In this document: positions 45,385 to 55,640 of the stretch, in pieces | Layout of the letters: every line of letters starts with the position of its first letter | How positions within the stretch are numbered: the stretch's first letter is position 1 | Assembly (NCBI RefSeq): GCF_907165205.1 | Contig: NC_058195.1 | Coordinates: 10,106,001 to 10,170,000, forward strand | Source of the DNA: Coccinella septempunctata | Taxonomy: Eukaryota; Arthropoda; Insecta; Coleoptera; Coccinellidae | Length of the DNA stretch: 64,000 nt | Reading direction: 5' to 3' | The notes under the pieces: model-generated | The model's input: the letters and a program-made list of their open reading frames with translations, nothing else | The model's database searches: none | What the model was told of the DNA's origin: nothing | Position numbers and translations under genes: made by a program

Positions 45385-46245
45385 AATCTTTTTCCATATC
45401 TCTCAAACGGTGCCTGGACAAATGAAAAAAAAGGTGGACAAACATGGACCTACGATGAACAAACGACCCTGAAATTTTGGTTCAAAAATTTTCATTTGGG
45501 GGTGCCAACTTCACACTTTCCAAAACTTCAAAAGGTTGATTTCTACGGTTCTGTGGGTGGACAAATGAAAAAATTGGGTGGACAAAAGTGGACTCACGAT
45601 GGACAAACGATCTGTACCATAAAAAAAATGTTTTTGCAATTTGGGGGTGCTGCTCAGAAAATGCACCGAAAAATTTTTTTTCCATATCTCTCAAACGGTG
45701 CCTGGACAAATGAAAAAAAAAAGGTGGACAAATATGGAACTACGATGGACAAACGACCCTGAAATTTTGGTTCAAAAATTTTCATTTCGGGGTGCCAACT
45801 TCACACTTTCCAAAATTTTGAAAGGTTGATTTCTACGGTTCTGTGGGTGGACAAATGAAAAAATTGGGTGGACAAACGTGGACCTACGATGGACAAACGA
45901 CCCTGAAATTTTGGTTCAAAAATTTTCATTTGGGGGTGCCAACTTCACACTTTCCAAAATTTTGAAAGGTTGATTTCTACGGTTCTGTGGGTGGACAAAT
46001 GAAAAAATTGGGTGGACAAACGTGGACTTACGTTGGACAAACGATCTGTACCATCAAAAAAACGTTTTTGCAATTTGGGGGTGCTGCTCAGAAAATGCAT
46101 CGAAAAAAGTTTTTTTCCCATATCTCTCAAACGGTGCCTGGACAAATTTAAAAAAAAGGTGGACAAACGTGGACCTACGATGGACAAACGACCCTGAAAT
46201 TTTTGTTTCAAAATTCGCATTTGGGGGTGCCAGCTTCACATAGCT
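45385..46245. repeat. Right foldback arm: tandem units
   Basis: Complement of the left arm's outer part. CATTTGGGGGTGCC (once CATTTCGGGGTGCC) recurs at about 45492, 45783, 45928 and 46219, again with spacings near 291, 145 and 291. Near-identity of the two outer arms suggests recent insertion or arm-to-arm gene conversion. Confidence 0.88.
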
Positions 46246-46354
46246 CACACAGTCGCAATTAGCCCTAAGGAATTATAAGCCTGTTGTTGTTTTTTTCAAT
46301 GTCTTTTTGTAGATTTATTACCGGTAACGGGATACACCAATGAATGAATGAATA

Positions 46355-46440
46355 TTAGCAAAAGATCGAATAGCATGGAAAAACCTGGAAGAAGCCTATA
46401 TCCGACAAAGAATGGACACGGGCTGACGGAGAAGAAGAAG
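46355..46440 (+). pseudogene. 3' coding end of a second LINE family
   Basis: Encodes AKDRIAWKNLEEAYIRQRMD then TG and a TGA, followed by (GAA)n. A basic/aromatic ending like this is usual for the last residues of RTE-like LINE ORF2. No other copy of this end was noticed in the window. Confidence 0.55.
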
Positions 46441-46922
46441 TTGTCCTATTAATAAATTGTTAATTCATGTGAAATTTTTATTTGATGGTGAAGGTCCTCT
46501 TGCCTTGAAACTTCATAAAATTATTTTGACTTCCATTGATGAAAGATGATTTTTTGTTTTAGAATTCAACATTCTTGTAATTATCTGTTAATTCCTTCCA
46601 AAGATACCCATTCCCTACCACTACATCAGATGCATTTCATCTTCGGGTTGATTCTTATGAAATCTACAACTGAAGTAACGTCTTCAACCTTTATCCAGAT
46701 AACTAGATTTGGTATGCCTTCAATCATTTTTTATAAACGTCAATTATGCTCGTCACATATTTTGGACTTCAAAAGTGATTCGATATTGTGATAAAATAGG
46801 TAATTACTGAGACTTTTAAGTAGAACGGACAACATAACGCTGATTTAAAACCCAAAAATGTTTTGACAAGCGTCATAACCCCACATTTTCGTACTATACA
46901 GAGTGGAATGCGTCCAATATAC

Positions 46923-48238
46923 CTTTCGAAACATTCTTCGAAAAATTTTGAAAGAAAGAATCTATCAGAGTTTTTAAATCAAGAATGAGGACAGTTATTC
47001 TTCAGTTACTCGTCGAGCTGGATCAAAAAGGTTCATTCACTCAATGAATGACAATTGAGGGAAAAATTGAATTATACTTTGATTATCAAAAGATATATGT
47101 CTGAAAAATCTACTACTAAAAAAAATCCACAAAATCAGAAATCATTGTGTGAGGAGATTCAGATTTTGATGTTCCCTCTATATTGACGACTGAAACGTCT
47201 TGATATAACGCTTCAGTTTTGTCTTAAGATAATTTACTTCGTATTGCTTGACTTAGAGGAAACTTGAGGTTCATTTGAAAGGCCAATTTAGAAATAGTTT
47301 CCGATAGAATGTTGTTGAAGAAAGTTTTCTTCGGATATTTCTAAACCTAGGTTTTGAAGTCAAAAGAACTCGCTGAAATGCTGAGACCCAACAGTATACC
47401 GTGGAGCTTCGGACTTCTAGAACGACTCGATACGACCGCATTTTCATGTCTATGACATCTAGACTGTCGAACCTTCCACAACCGAAAGTTTTCCGGGAGT
47501 CTTTCATCTGCATACCTGTATCTACGCTCTATTGATCCCCGATACTATTCTCTTATTTATGTCTAACCTTAATGAATCGTATTAGTAAAAAAATATGATC
47601 TTCAGATCAATTTCAATTTCTGAAAATGAGGAGGGAATGAGATTCCTCTTCGGCAGATCCTGTTACGATTGGTCCCAATTCTTTCTTCTTCGTTAAAAAA
47701 AGATTTCCCATTGCCTGAAACGTATTTCTCACGAGAATTTTTGTCGCATTCCCATTTTTGCTCCCGAATAGGGATTTTTTCAAGCTCAAATCAGGAGTTT
47801 CTAACGCACAGCGACCCACCATACTCGAACTCAGGAGAAAAAGGCTCGGCAAAAAACGCAGTAATTATGAACTGAAACTTAGTTCATTTCACATTGCCAA
47901 GGGCACAATTCATTTCTCGAGGAGTGAGGAGAAACGCTTCGCGAATAATGAATCCGAGGAATTGAGGAAAACGAAGTGTGGAAATCTTGAACGTCTCGAC
48001 TTATTTTCGAAGAATGTAATCAGAGTATGCAAGCAACGGCATTTCTACCCTAGAATTGGGGCAGGAGGAGTTGTTATTATTCTTTTGGCAGATTTTACGA
48101 ATTACGTGCAATTTTTGTACTTCAACTGAACGATAAATAAAAGAACGGACTTTTTTTCAGTACCAATGGCAAACGAAATCAAGTGGTGTACGAATGTGCA
48201 GGCCGAAGATGGTGCTATACATTTGTAGTAATAGATTA
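46923..48238. other. Unassigned sequence
   Basis: A 123-residue plus-strand frame (47758-48129) overlaps frames on the other strand and has no recognisable domain. No repeats noticed. Confidence 0.4.
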
Positions 48239-49411
48239 CACAGGCCAACACACATTATGGTGCCTGCGATTTTTTAACTGTTCCTGAGTAATTTTTGGAT
48301 GCAGAATGTAAAAAAGTTCTCAGATTTTGTCTATCAGATCTAGTTTTTGAGATTTTTAAAAAAAATTGTGTATATAATTTACGTTATAACTGTTATAATA
48401 TATAATATTACTATTGACAGTTAAAAAAAACAAAGACACATGGATTTAAGTATTTATTGCGAAAACTCAATTCACATAATTACATTAGTTACTAATCACA
48501 TAAAAATTTCTTTTATACGATTTTCTAGAATGGAGTTTACTAGGGCAGTCTCGCTGAAGGATCCAGCAGTAGGTCGCCATCATGTGGCTATCCCATCGTC
48601 CTTGATAACGATCTTCCATAGTTTTAATATCCTGATGGAATCTTTCCCCCTGTTCTTCACTACAATCACCTAAGTTTCCTGGAAAACGATCTAGGTGGCT
48701 GTGGAGGTAGTGAACTTTTATACTCATGTTACAGCCGAGAATATTAAAATTTGAAAGTTTAGTTTCCACTAATTCTACGTAATTCTCTGCTTTATGATTG
48801 CCAAGAAAATTTTGTACTACTTGAACAAATGAACTCCAAGCGTTAGATTCAGTCTCGTTCATTGATGTGGTGAATTGTGGATCTTTAACAAGTTGCCTTC
48901 TTTGAGGACCATCAAATATACCAGCTTTTAGTTTTTCCGTGCTAATGCCAGGAAATTTACGTGACAAATACCCAAAACAATGTCCATCTCGATTTAAAGC
49001 CTTCACAAATTGCTTTATTAGGCCTAGCTTGATATGCAAGGGCGGAAGTAAGATTTTTTCTCTTGAAACCAAAGGTTCGTTGATCACGTTTTGTATTCCT
49101 TGAATCATGACATCTCTTGAAGGACAATTTTTGTTAACCCAGTACTCATTTTTAGCTCTGACAATTCCAGGTATCCATTTGGCTAATAAGATTCTGGGAA
49201 ATTTCTATTTTGACGATTAAGTACATATTTATCTCTTTATTTGTTGTCCTTTATCAGATAAAAATATACCATTCAACCTGTAACGTGTATCTCAGAAACT
49301 AGAGCTGATAGATAAAATCTGGTGGAATTTTTGGAATCAGCACATTAAAAACATCTAAAATCAGATGTTAGATTTCCGGCTGCAATTTTTTTTTCATTTT
49401 GTTGGCCTGTG
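48239..49411 (-). mobile_element. TIR DNA transposon, CACTA-like ends (copy B)
   Basis: Both ends carry the 12-bp CACAGGCCAACA inverted repeat and TTA flanks each side (48236-48238 and 49412-49414), a 3-bp target duplication. It is in the opposite orientation to copy A. The subterminal 150-200 bases at each end match copy A. It is shorter because more of the 5' coding region is missing. Confidence 0.85.
48485..49170 (-). pseudogene. Transposase-like fragment of the CACAGG element
   Basis: The minus-strand frame opens in SRAKNEYWVNKNCPSRDVMI (upstream of the first ATG at 49108) and continues through KILLPPLHIKLGLIKQF, FGYLSRKFPGISTEKLKAG, MNETESNAWSSFVQVV, HYLHSHLDRFPGNLGD and RYQGRWDSHMMATYCW to KSYKRNFYVISN and a stop. 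It retains ESNA, deleted in copy A. The N-terminal region with CxxC is absent, so internal deletion removed a different extent than in copy A. Not a functional transposase. Confidence 0.7.
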
Positions 49412-50195
49412 TTATCGCCTAAGATGCAGCAAGAACCTGTTGGAGTAGCAAATGAGATTGTATATCCTACAATCACCGAGAAGAGCTCAAGTATTTCTTA
49501 AGACGTCCATTATCGTTTGTAGAGTCTCCAGATTCAATCCAAGTCTATCCCGGTGAAAATCATAAGCCCTAACCCAACAAGGATTAATCTCATTACTCTT
49601 TCCCATTTTACGACATCTATGAAATATGAATCAAAAGAAATACGACGTCCAATTAAGTACCAGAGCCGAGAGACAAAAGGAAGCTTTGAATCCCCACTCG
49701 AAAAATAAATTGAACTGCGATTCTGAGAGTAAACACGACTTGTTCCGGATAGTTTAAGGCGGACTTTGAAACTCTTCCGTTGTTCATGTTTACCCCCGGA
49801 TAAAAACCCGAATTTATCTTCTGGGAGATGCAACGGGCAGTTGCCAGGATTTTGTTTTGGGACCATTTCTCTCCACTTCGGTAGCTTAATCTGCCGAAAG
49901 ACACATTGAATTACTGAGGACATTAAAACAAGAACACCTAGTACCTGAGAAATGAAATATTCGGATAATTTTCTCAGGATGAGATCAATGTAAGATCAAA
50001 AATAGAAGAGTCGGTCTTCAAGATTAATTCAAGAGGGTAAATAATTGCTGGAATACATTTCTTTTTGCATCCAATACCTATCATTGTCAAAATGTGATGA
50101 ATAATGATTGGCTAGCTCACAGGGAGAAGTTCAGACCCAAGCAGTAAAACTGACATTATACAAAGTATTTTTCAGTTCAAACTGAAACTTATACA
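49412..50195. other. Unassigned sequence
   Basis: Frames at 49534-49923 (minus) overlap each other in two registers, with no known domain. Confidence 0.4.
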
Positions 50196-51424
50196 TATAC
50201 TTCATTCAACTTTATTTTAGCAGTCGGTTGGCCATGGAAATTTGACACATTTCACTCTGTATAGTACGAAAATGTGGGGTTATGACGCTTGTCAAAATAT
50301 TTTTGGGTTTTAAATCAACGATATGTTGCCCGTTCTACGTAAAAGTTTCTGTTATTACGTATTTTATCACAATGTCGAATCTCTTCGGAAAATATCTGAC
50401 GAACATAATTGAAGTTTATACAAACTGATTGAAGGCATACCAAATCCAGTTATTTGCATGGAAAATACAAGAGATCAGTATAATATCATAATATGCACTA
50501 GCTTGAGGAGAGTTAATGTTCGTTATCTTCTTTGGCTTACATCATTTGTAGATTTCAAAAATTAATATTAACCTGAATTAAGATGAAATGCATATGATGC
50601 AGTGGTTGGCAATGGGTATCTCCCGAAAGGAATTAACAGATAATTATAATACAAGAATGTTAAATTTTTCAATAAAAATCTTCTTGCATCAATATAAGTA
50701 AAAGGAGTTGAAGGAAGTTTCAAGTTAAGATGCAACTTCACCGTTGAACAAAAATTTCACATGAATAAACAGTAACAGGGCAACTTGCGCGTATTTGTGG
50801 CTATTCATCTTAATACATTGATGTAATTATAATATTTAGGTATTTATTAGTACCTTAAGACATTTACATTGTATAGGACAAGTCAAATGAAAAACAGAAA
50901 AATCCATTTTAGGGAACTCATTCTCCGATGACATTTATCGAAAATCCTGTAGTTAACTTTTCGCATTAATTCACTCACATAAAATTCTGAAATGCCACCA
51001 CTTTTTTGGGTCTCCCAATAGAAGGAAATTCTTTGTCATACTCTTCATTCACAATCTTTCTGATTGTGGAAATATTCAGCTGAAATATAAGTCGTTTAGA
51101 TTCAGATGAAACATTATATAAATTCTCTTACCTTGAATATGTTCGCTACCGTCTGACGTATTGTGGATTTTAGAATATCAGGGTATAACTATTTGAATGA
51201 GCGGACCTGAATTCTAAATAGCACTTCCTGAAACCCTGTCTCTTTTTTCAATCACTTTCGGCATTTTCGAATTTTCGTAATAAAAATTGATATTAGTTGT
51301 GGCAACGGCGTTATGACATTAACGACATTTCATGAGTGCCAATCTAACTTCGTTCTAGTTACAAAGACTTGAGAAAATTATTTCATGGCCAACCGACTGC
51401 TAAAATAAATTTGAATGAAGTATA
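50196..51424 (-). mobile_element. TIR element family R, copy 5
   Basis: Ends TATACTTCATTC and GAATGAAGTATA; about 1229 bases, inverted relative to copies 3 and 6. The 52-bp intron-like segment is kept. It lies about 70 bases from copy 6, and similar short sequence (CAGTTCAAA(C/T)TG) occurs at 50173 and 51470, just outside each copy's left end. Confidence 0.8.
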
Positions 51425-51492
51425 TCTAATTGCCTAGTCGAATTGACAATCATACATCATACATAGTTGCCAGTTCAAATTGGCAATTTATA

Positions 51493-52716
51493 TATACTCC
51501 ATTCACATTTATTTTAGCAGTCGGTTGGCCATGAAATAGTTTTCTCCAGTTTTTGTAACTAGAACAGAGTGAGGTTGGCACTCATGAAATGTCGTTAATT
51601 TTATGACGCCGTTGCCACAACTAATAACAATTTTTATCACGAAAATGCCGAAAGTGATTGAAAAAAGAGACAGGGTTTCAGGAAGTGCTATTTAGAATTC
51701 AGGTCCGCTCATTCAAATAGTTATACCCTGATATTCTAAATTCCACAATAGGTCAGACGATAGCGAACATATTCAATGTAAGAGAATTTATATAATGTTT
51801 TATCTGAAGCTAAACGACTTATATTTCAGCTGAATATTTCCACAATCAGAAAGATTGTGAATGAAGAGGATGGCAAAGAATTTCCTTCTATTGGGAGACC
51901 CAAAAAAGTGGTGGCATTTGAGAATTTTATGTTTGAGTGAAGTAATGGCAAAACTTACTACAGGATTTTCGATGAATGTTATCGTAGATAAGTTCCCGAA
52001 AATAGATTTTTCTATTTTTCATTTGACTTGTCCTATACATTGTAATTGTCTTAAAGTACCAATAAATACCTTATTATTATTATTATATCAATGTATCAAG
52101 ATGAACAGCCACAAATACCTACGTGCCAGTTGTCCTGTTAATTGTTTATTCATGTGAAATTTTTGTTCAAAGGGGAAGTTCATCTTGACTTGAAACTTCC
52201 TTTAATTCCTCCTACTTATATTGATGCAAGATGATTTTTGTTGAAGAATTTAACATTCTTGTAATTATCGGTTTATTCCTTCAGAAGATACCCATTCCCA
52301 ACCATTGCATCATATGCATTTCATCTTTGGGTTAATATTTTTGGTATCTACAACTGATGTAACGTATTCAAGCTTTAGCCGAAGAAGATAACGAACATTA
52401 ACTCTCCTCAAGCTAATGCATATTATGTTATTATACTGATCTCTTGTACATTCCATGCAAATAACTGGATTTGGCATGCCTTCAATCAGTTTGTATAAAC
52501 TTCAATTTTGTTCGTCACATATTTTCCGAAGAGATTCGACATTGTTATAAAATACGTAATAACAGAAACTTTCACGTAGAACGGGCAACATAGCGTTGAT
52601 TTAAAACCCAAAAATGTTTTAACAAGTGGCATAACCCCACATTTTCGTACTATACAGAGTGAAATGGTCAAATTTCCATGACCAACCGAGTGCTAAAATA
52701 AAAGTGAATGGAGTAC
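51493..52716 (+). mobile_element. TIR element family R, copy 6
   Basis: Ends TATACTCCATTC and GAATGGAGTACA. It contains ATGCCGAAAGTGATTGAAAA, the HTH-like exon blocks and a GT...AG 52-bp segment at 51778-51829. The open frame 51861-52157 reads the second exon region in a shifted frame. Confidence 0.8.
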
Positions 52717-54252
52717 AAGTAAGTAGTAAAAACATGGCATGAAATGTCGTTGTATTTGACAGCAAAGTTTCAATAATATGTTCTTTTCGTTTTGAAGATT
52801 TTTACTTTTTCCATCGCAGTTCATTTCTCCATATGGCGCTTTTATACACGATGAAGTGTAGAACTCTTTCAACTCAGATGGAGCAAGAGATTTCATCCCA
52901 TTCCGTTCCATACCTATCCACAGTGGAGATATCACAGGTGATTTTTCCCATTTTTTTCATCCATTAATCAGTCGGGAAATTGGGACGCTTCCACTTTCAC
53001 CCTTTGTTAGAGAAAAATGACGACGCTGACTATTATCTGTCCCGTATTCAGAAGCAGGTACCCCTGAGCACACCGCTGCAGCCCCTCTAGGAAGGAAACA
53101 ATCTGGAAACACCATTTGTCATGTCGTCGTATCATAGCATTCCCTAAAAAGTTCCTGCATTTCAAAGCAACTCAGATCGTATCTTTGGCCCCTCACTGAC
53201 GGAATACATAAGCATCACCAGGGAAGCGTTAAACTGATTTTCTGGCAGCAGAATACGAAATCGACATGGGGGCTACGCAGATATAGGACGTTTATTAACT
53301 CGTCGTTTTATCCCACTAAGATACCATCCTCTGATTCACGTAGAGATACAATCTAATTAATACGAAGGGTACACATGACCGAAACGCTGGCATTAATTTT
53401 CTGTGGAAAGGGATGAAATCATGATAATTCAAGATAGAAATGTTTTTCAAGAATGCTGGTGTCAGGATTTGGTATGAAAACCTCGTTAGAATGAGAACCC
53501 TCACATTTAATTACGATTTATTAATGAAATAAAGGAAAAGTGAAGCCTAAGAGGAAAAAATCATGTAGGCTGTTCCTAAATGTGTATGTGATTCTCAAAT
53601 GCTTCTTCACCTAGAGTTGAATTGCCAAAAATCAATTTTCAGTTTGTTGATAAACGGTCATCATTGGTCAAAAACCCTTTGTTCTGCAGACCATAACTGT
53701 TTTGGACAGTAAATATGTTTAAAAAATGTTGAAAAACCTCGAAAAAGCTACAATAGGAGATCAAATCAATTTCCCTGCTGACCTAGTAATGAACTAACAT
53801 CATAAAGCAACTGGCCAAAGTTTGACTCTATTATGGGCGTCAGAGCAAAGCCATATTGGGAGACCTAACCTAACCTAATCTAATACCATAAAGCAACTGC
53901 GCCCTCTACAGCTCGCCCTGTCGCCCTCCAGCTCTATTATTAGAATGGATCACATGTCACATCCTTGATAGTTTCTTTTCAGGTTTATGTCCACGCATCT
54001 TTCGATTGCAAGTATTTCTGCTTGAAAAACACTCGACCAGGAGCGAAACGATATTGTACATTTAGTGCTTACACCGTATATTCCAGCGCCAGCCTCTGTC
54101 GTGGTTTTTGAAGAATACTAGTTAATGGTATCAACTTTGAAATTCTGGGTAGTGTATTCCTTTCCCAATTCCTCCCTTTTACAAAGCATCGTGTTAAAGT
54201 TCCTCTCAATGCTTACTTTTTTAATTATTACATCATTAGGTAGGTTAACATG
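52717..54252. other. Unassigned sequence
   Basis: No gene recognised. CCTAACCTAACCTAATCTAA at 53863-53882 is a short TTAGG-like run. Around 53880-53930, GCCCTCTACAGCTCGCCCTG then TCGCCCTCCAGCTC is a small imperfect doublet. Confidence 0.4.
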
Positions 54253-55131
54253 TACAGGTTGTATTTGGAGGTGGGACTTTTTTTTCAACAGAAAGTAGAA
54301 CTGGTTGAAATGAAGCGTTTCACTAAAAATCACCCATAAAAAACTTTCAAAATAACAGAGTTGAAAAAAAAATTGAAAATGATTACTGAAATAGATCCTT
54401 ATACGATCCTAGACTGTTTGTTAGCTGAATTATCGCAAAGCAGTGGGAAAAAACGTATCTCCTGGTGTGGTTTCGTTTAGTAAATTGGCTCGTTCGATAT
54501 CTACCTGGTAATGGAAACTTAGGATTGCCGAATTGTTCTCTTTATCTTTAGTAACTTACACGATTTTATGAAATGTCTCATTTCGATATCAACTGACAGA
54601 AGAGACTTAGGACACAAGTGTAAAAAATAGAATAATACATCGAAATCTCAACAATAAAATACGTCTAAATTATTCACAAATTCTTTCACAATGGGCATCA
54701 CAATCTTCTTGTTCGAACATACCAATAATCGTCGTTAAAATGGAATGAAATGCGGAAACATCTTAGCACTTTTTCCACATAACTAAGATAAGCACTTTCA
54801 AGAAACTGCCTTGATTTTCTACATTTTTTTTTCACCCTAAATGCACGATACAACAATTATGATTATCTCAAAAGTAACCTGATGCATCTAATCCGATGAA
54901 CTTGGTACTGAACCATCGTCCAGCCATATGTTTATGTTTTATTTCGTTTTTGCGATGCCGGAGTCAACTTCCACAGTCCTGTACTTGAAATTCAATGAAA
55001 TTTTGTCGAACTTCTAGGGGTTGTATCTCAGCCATCTTGGATATTTTATAAGAACAATTTTTAGTTAAACGACTTATTTTGATGAGGTCTACCTTTTGTC
55101 AAAAAAAACCTAACCTTTAAAAACATCCTGT
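54253..55131 (+). mobile_element. TIR element family S, copy 3
   Basis: Begins ACAGGTTGTATTTGGAGGTG and ends ACCTTTAAAAACATCCTGT. It matches copy 1 over its length with small deletions. The minus-strand frame seen in copy 1 is broken here. Confidence 0.75.
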
Positions 55132-55640
55132 ATAATGGACTTCTCATCCAGTGAGGCAGAACTCTCTTTGTAATACCACTCCTTGGAAAGAATTCACTAA
55201 GGAGGTGTAGTATATTCTTGCTAAAATCCAGATGCTCTTCAGATCTTGCAGTGTTAAAGTTCTTATGGAACTTTATGGAGTGTTTCAGTCCCGGAAAATT
55301 CTCTGTCGGTTTTTTCTTCCCCTGAAACTCTTTCTTGTAGGTAGATTTAGTGAAAATTGGTTCAGTAGAGTGTGAAATATGTTTCCTGTAGTACTTAGGC
55401 TGACAAAGTTGAAAGATAACTTCAGGTTAAACGACTTATTTTGATGAGTTCTACCTTCTGTAAAAAAAGCCTCCCTTTTAAAACGTCCTGTATAATGGAC
55501 TTCTCATCCAGTGAGGCAGAACTCTCTTTGTAATACTACTCCCTGGAAAGAATTCACTGAGGAGGTGTAGTATAAAATCCAGATACTCGTCAGTGTTAAA
55601 GTCTGTCAAAAAAAGCTTCACCTCTGAAAACACCCTGTAT
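55132..55640 (+). repeat. S-associated sequence with a partial tandem repeat
   Basis: 55132-55426 matches 22922-23222. From 55432, the S right end (AAACGACTTATTTTGATGAG to CGTCCTGTATAATGG) and the first 90 bases of the flank repeat a second time, then a third S-like end appears at 55600-55640 (CTGTCAAAAAAAGCTTCACC, AACACCCTGTAT). Confidence 0.7.

Larger units (their letters stand above)
43074..46245. mobile_element. Foldback transposon with tandem-repeat arms and 9-bp target duplication
   Basis: The element starts AGCTATGTGAAGCTGGCACC and ends with its exact complement GGTGCCAGCTTCACATAGCT. CACACAGTC lies immediately outside both ends (43065-43073 and 46246-46254), and removing the element plus one copy restores the zinc-finger LINE sequence as seen in copy d (GGGCACACAGTCGCAATTAG). 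Arms of at least 350 bases are nearly identical and made of tandem units. The core (about 44640-45360) carries a decayed gene. Length 3172 bases. Long repetitive inverted arms are the hallmark of foldback elements, and 9-bp duplications occur with FB and with Mutator-like (MULE) elements. Confidence 0.92.
42676..46442 (+). mobile_element. LINE copy e with a second LINE 3' end, split by a foldback element
   Basis: The 9-bp sequence GTCCTATTA lies on both sides (42667-42675 and 46443-46451). Inside: LINE copy e (42676-43073, continued 46246-46352, ending in (AATG)n), then a short 3' end of a different LINE (46353-46442, ending in GAAGAAGAAG). The foldback 43074-46245 sits within copy e. Copy e keeps ARLRWSGQILKMQDTRLPKI, ARKPGGQYKRF and the zinc finger YPCPECGWICRSR, with one frameshift near 42868 and an extra 18-base local duplication near 42912-42940. 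Confidence 0.8.
42044..46922 (+). mobile_element. TIR element family R, copy 4, interrupted by nested insertions
   Basis: It starts TATACTCCAATCAC two bases after the end of copy 3. The left part is 42044-42675 and the right part 46443-46922. The right terminus is missing: similarity ends at AGAGTGGAATGCGTCCAATA. The whole composite 42676-46442 was inserted in the stretch coding for the 3' region (CAGTTGTCCTGT). Confidence 0.8.

Noticed and set aside
47758..48129. 123-residue plus-strand frame
   Set aside because: No motif, no start context and overlapping antisense frames; not enough to call a gene.
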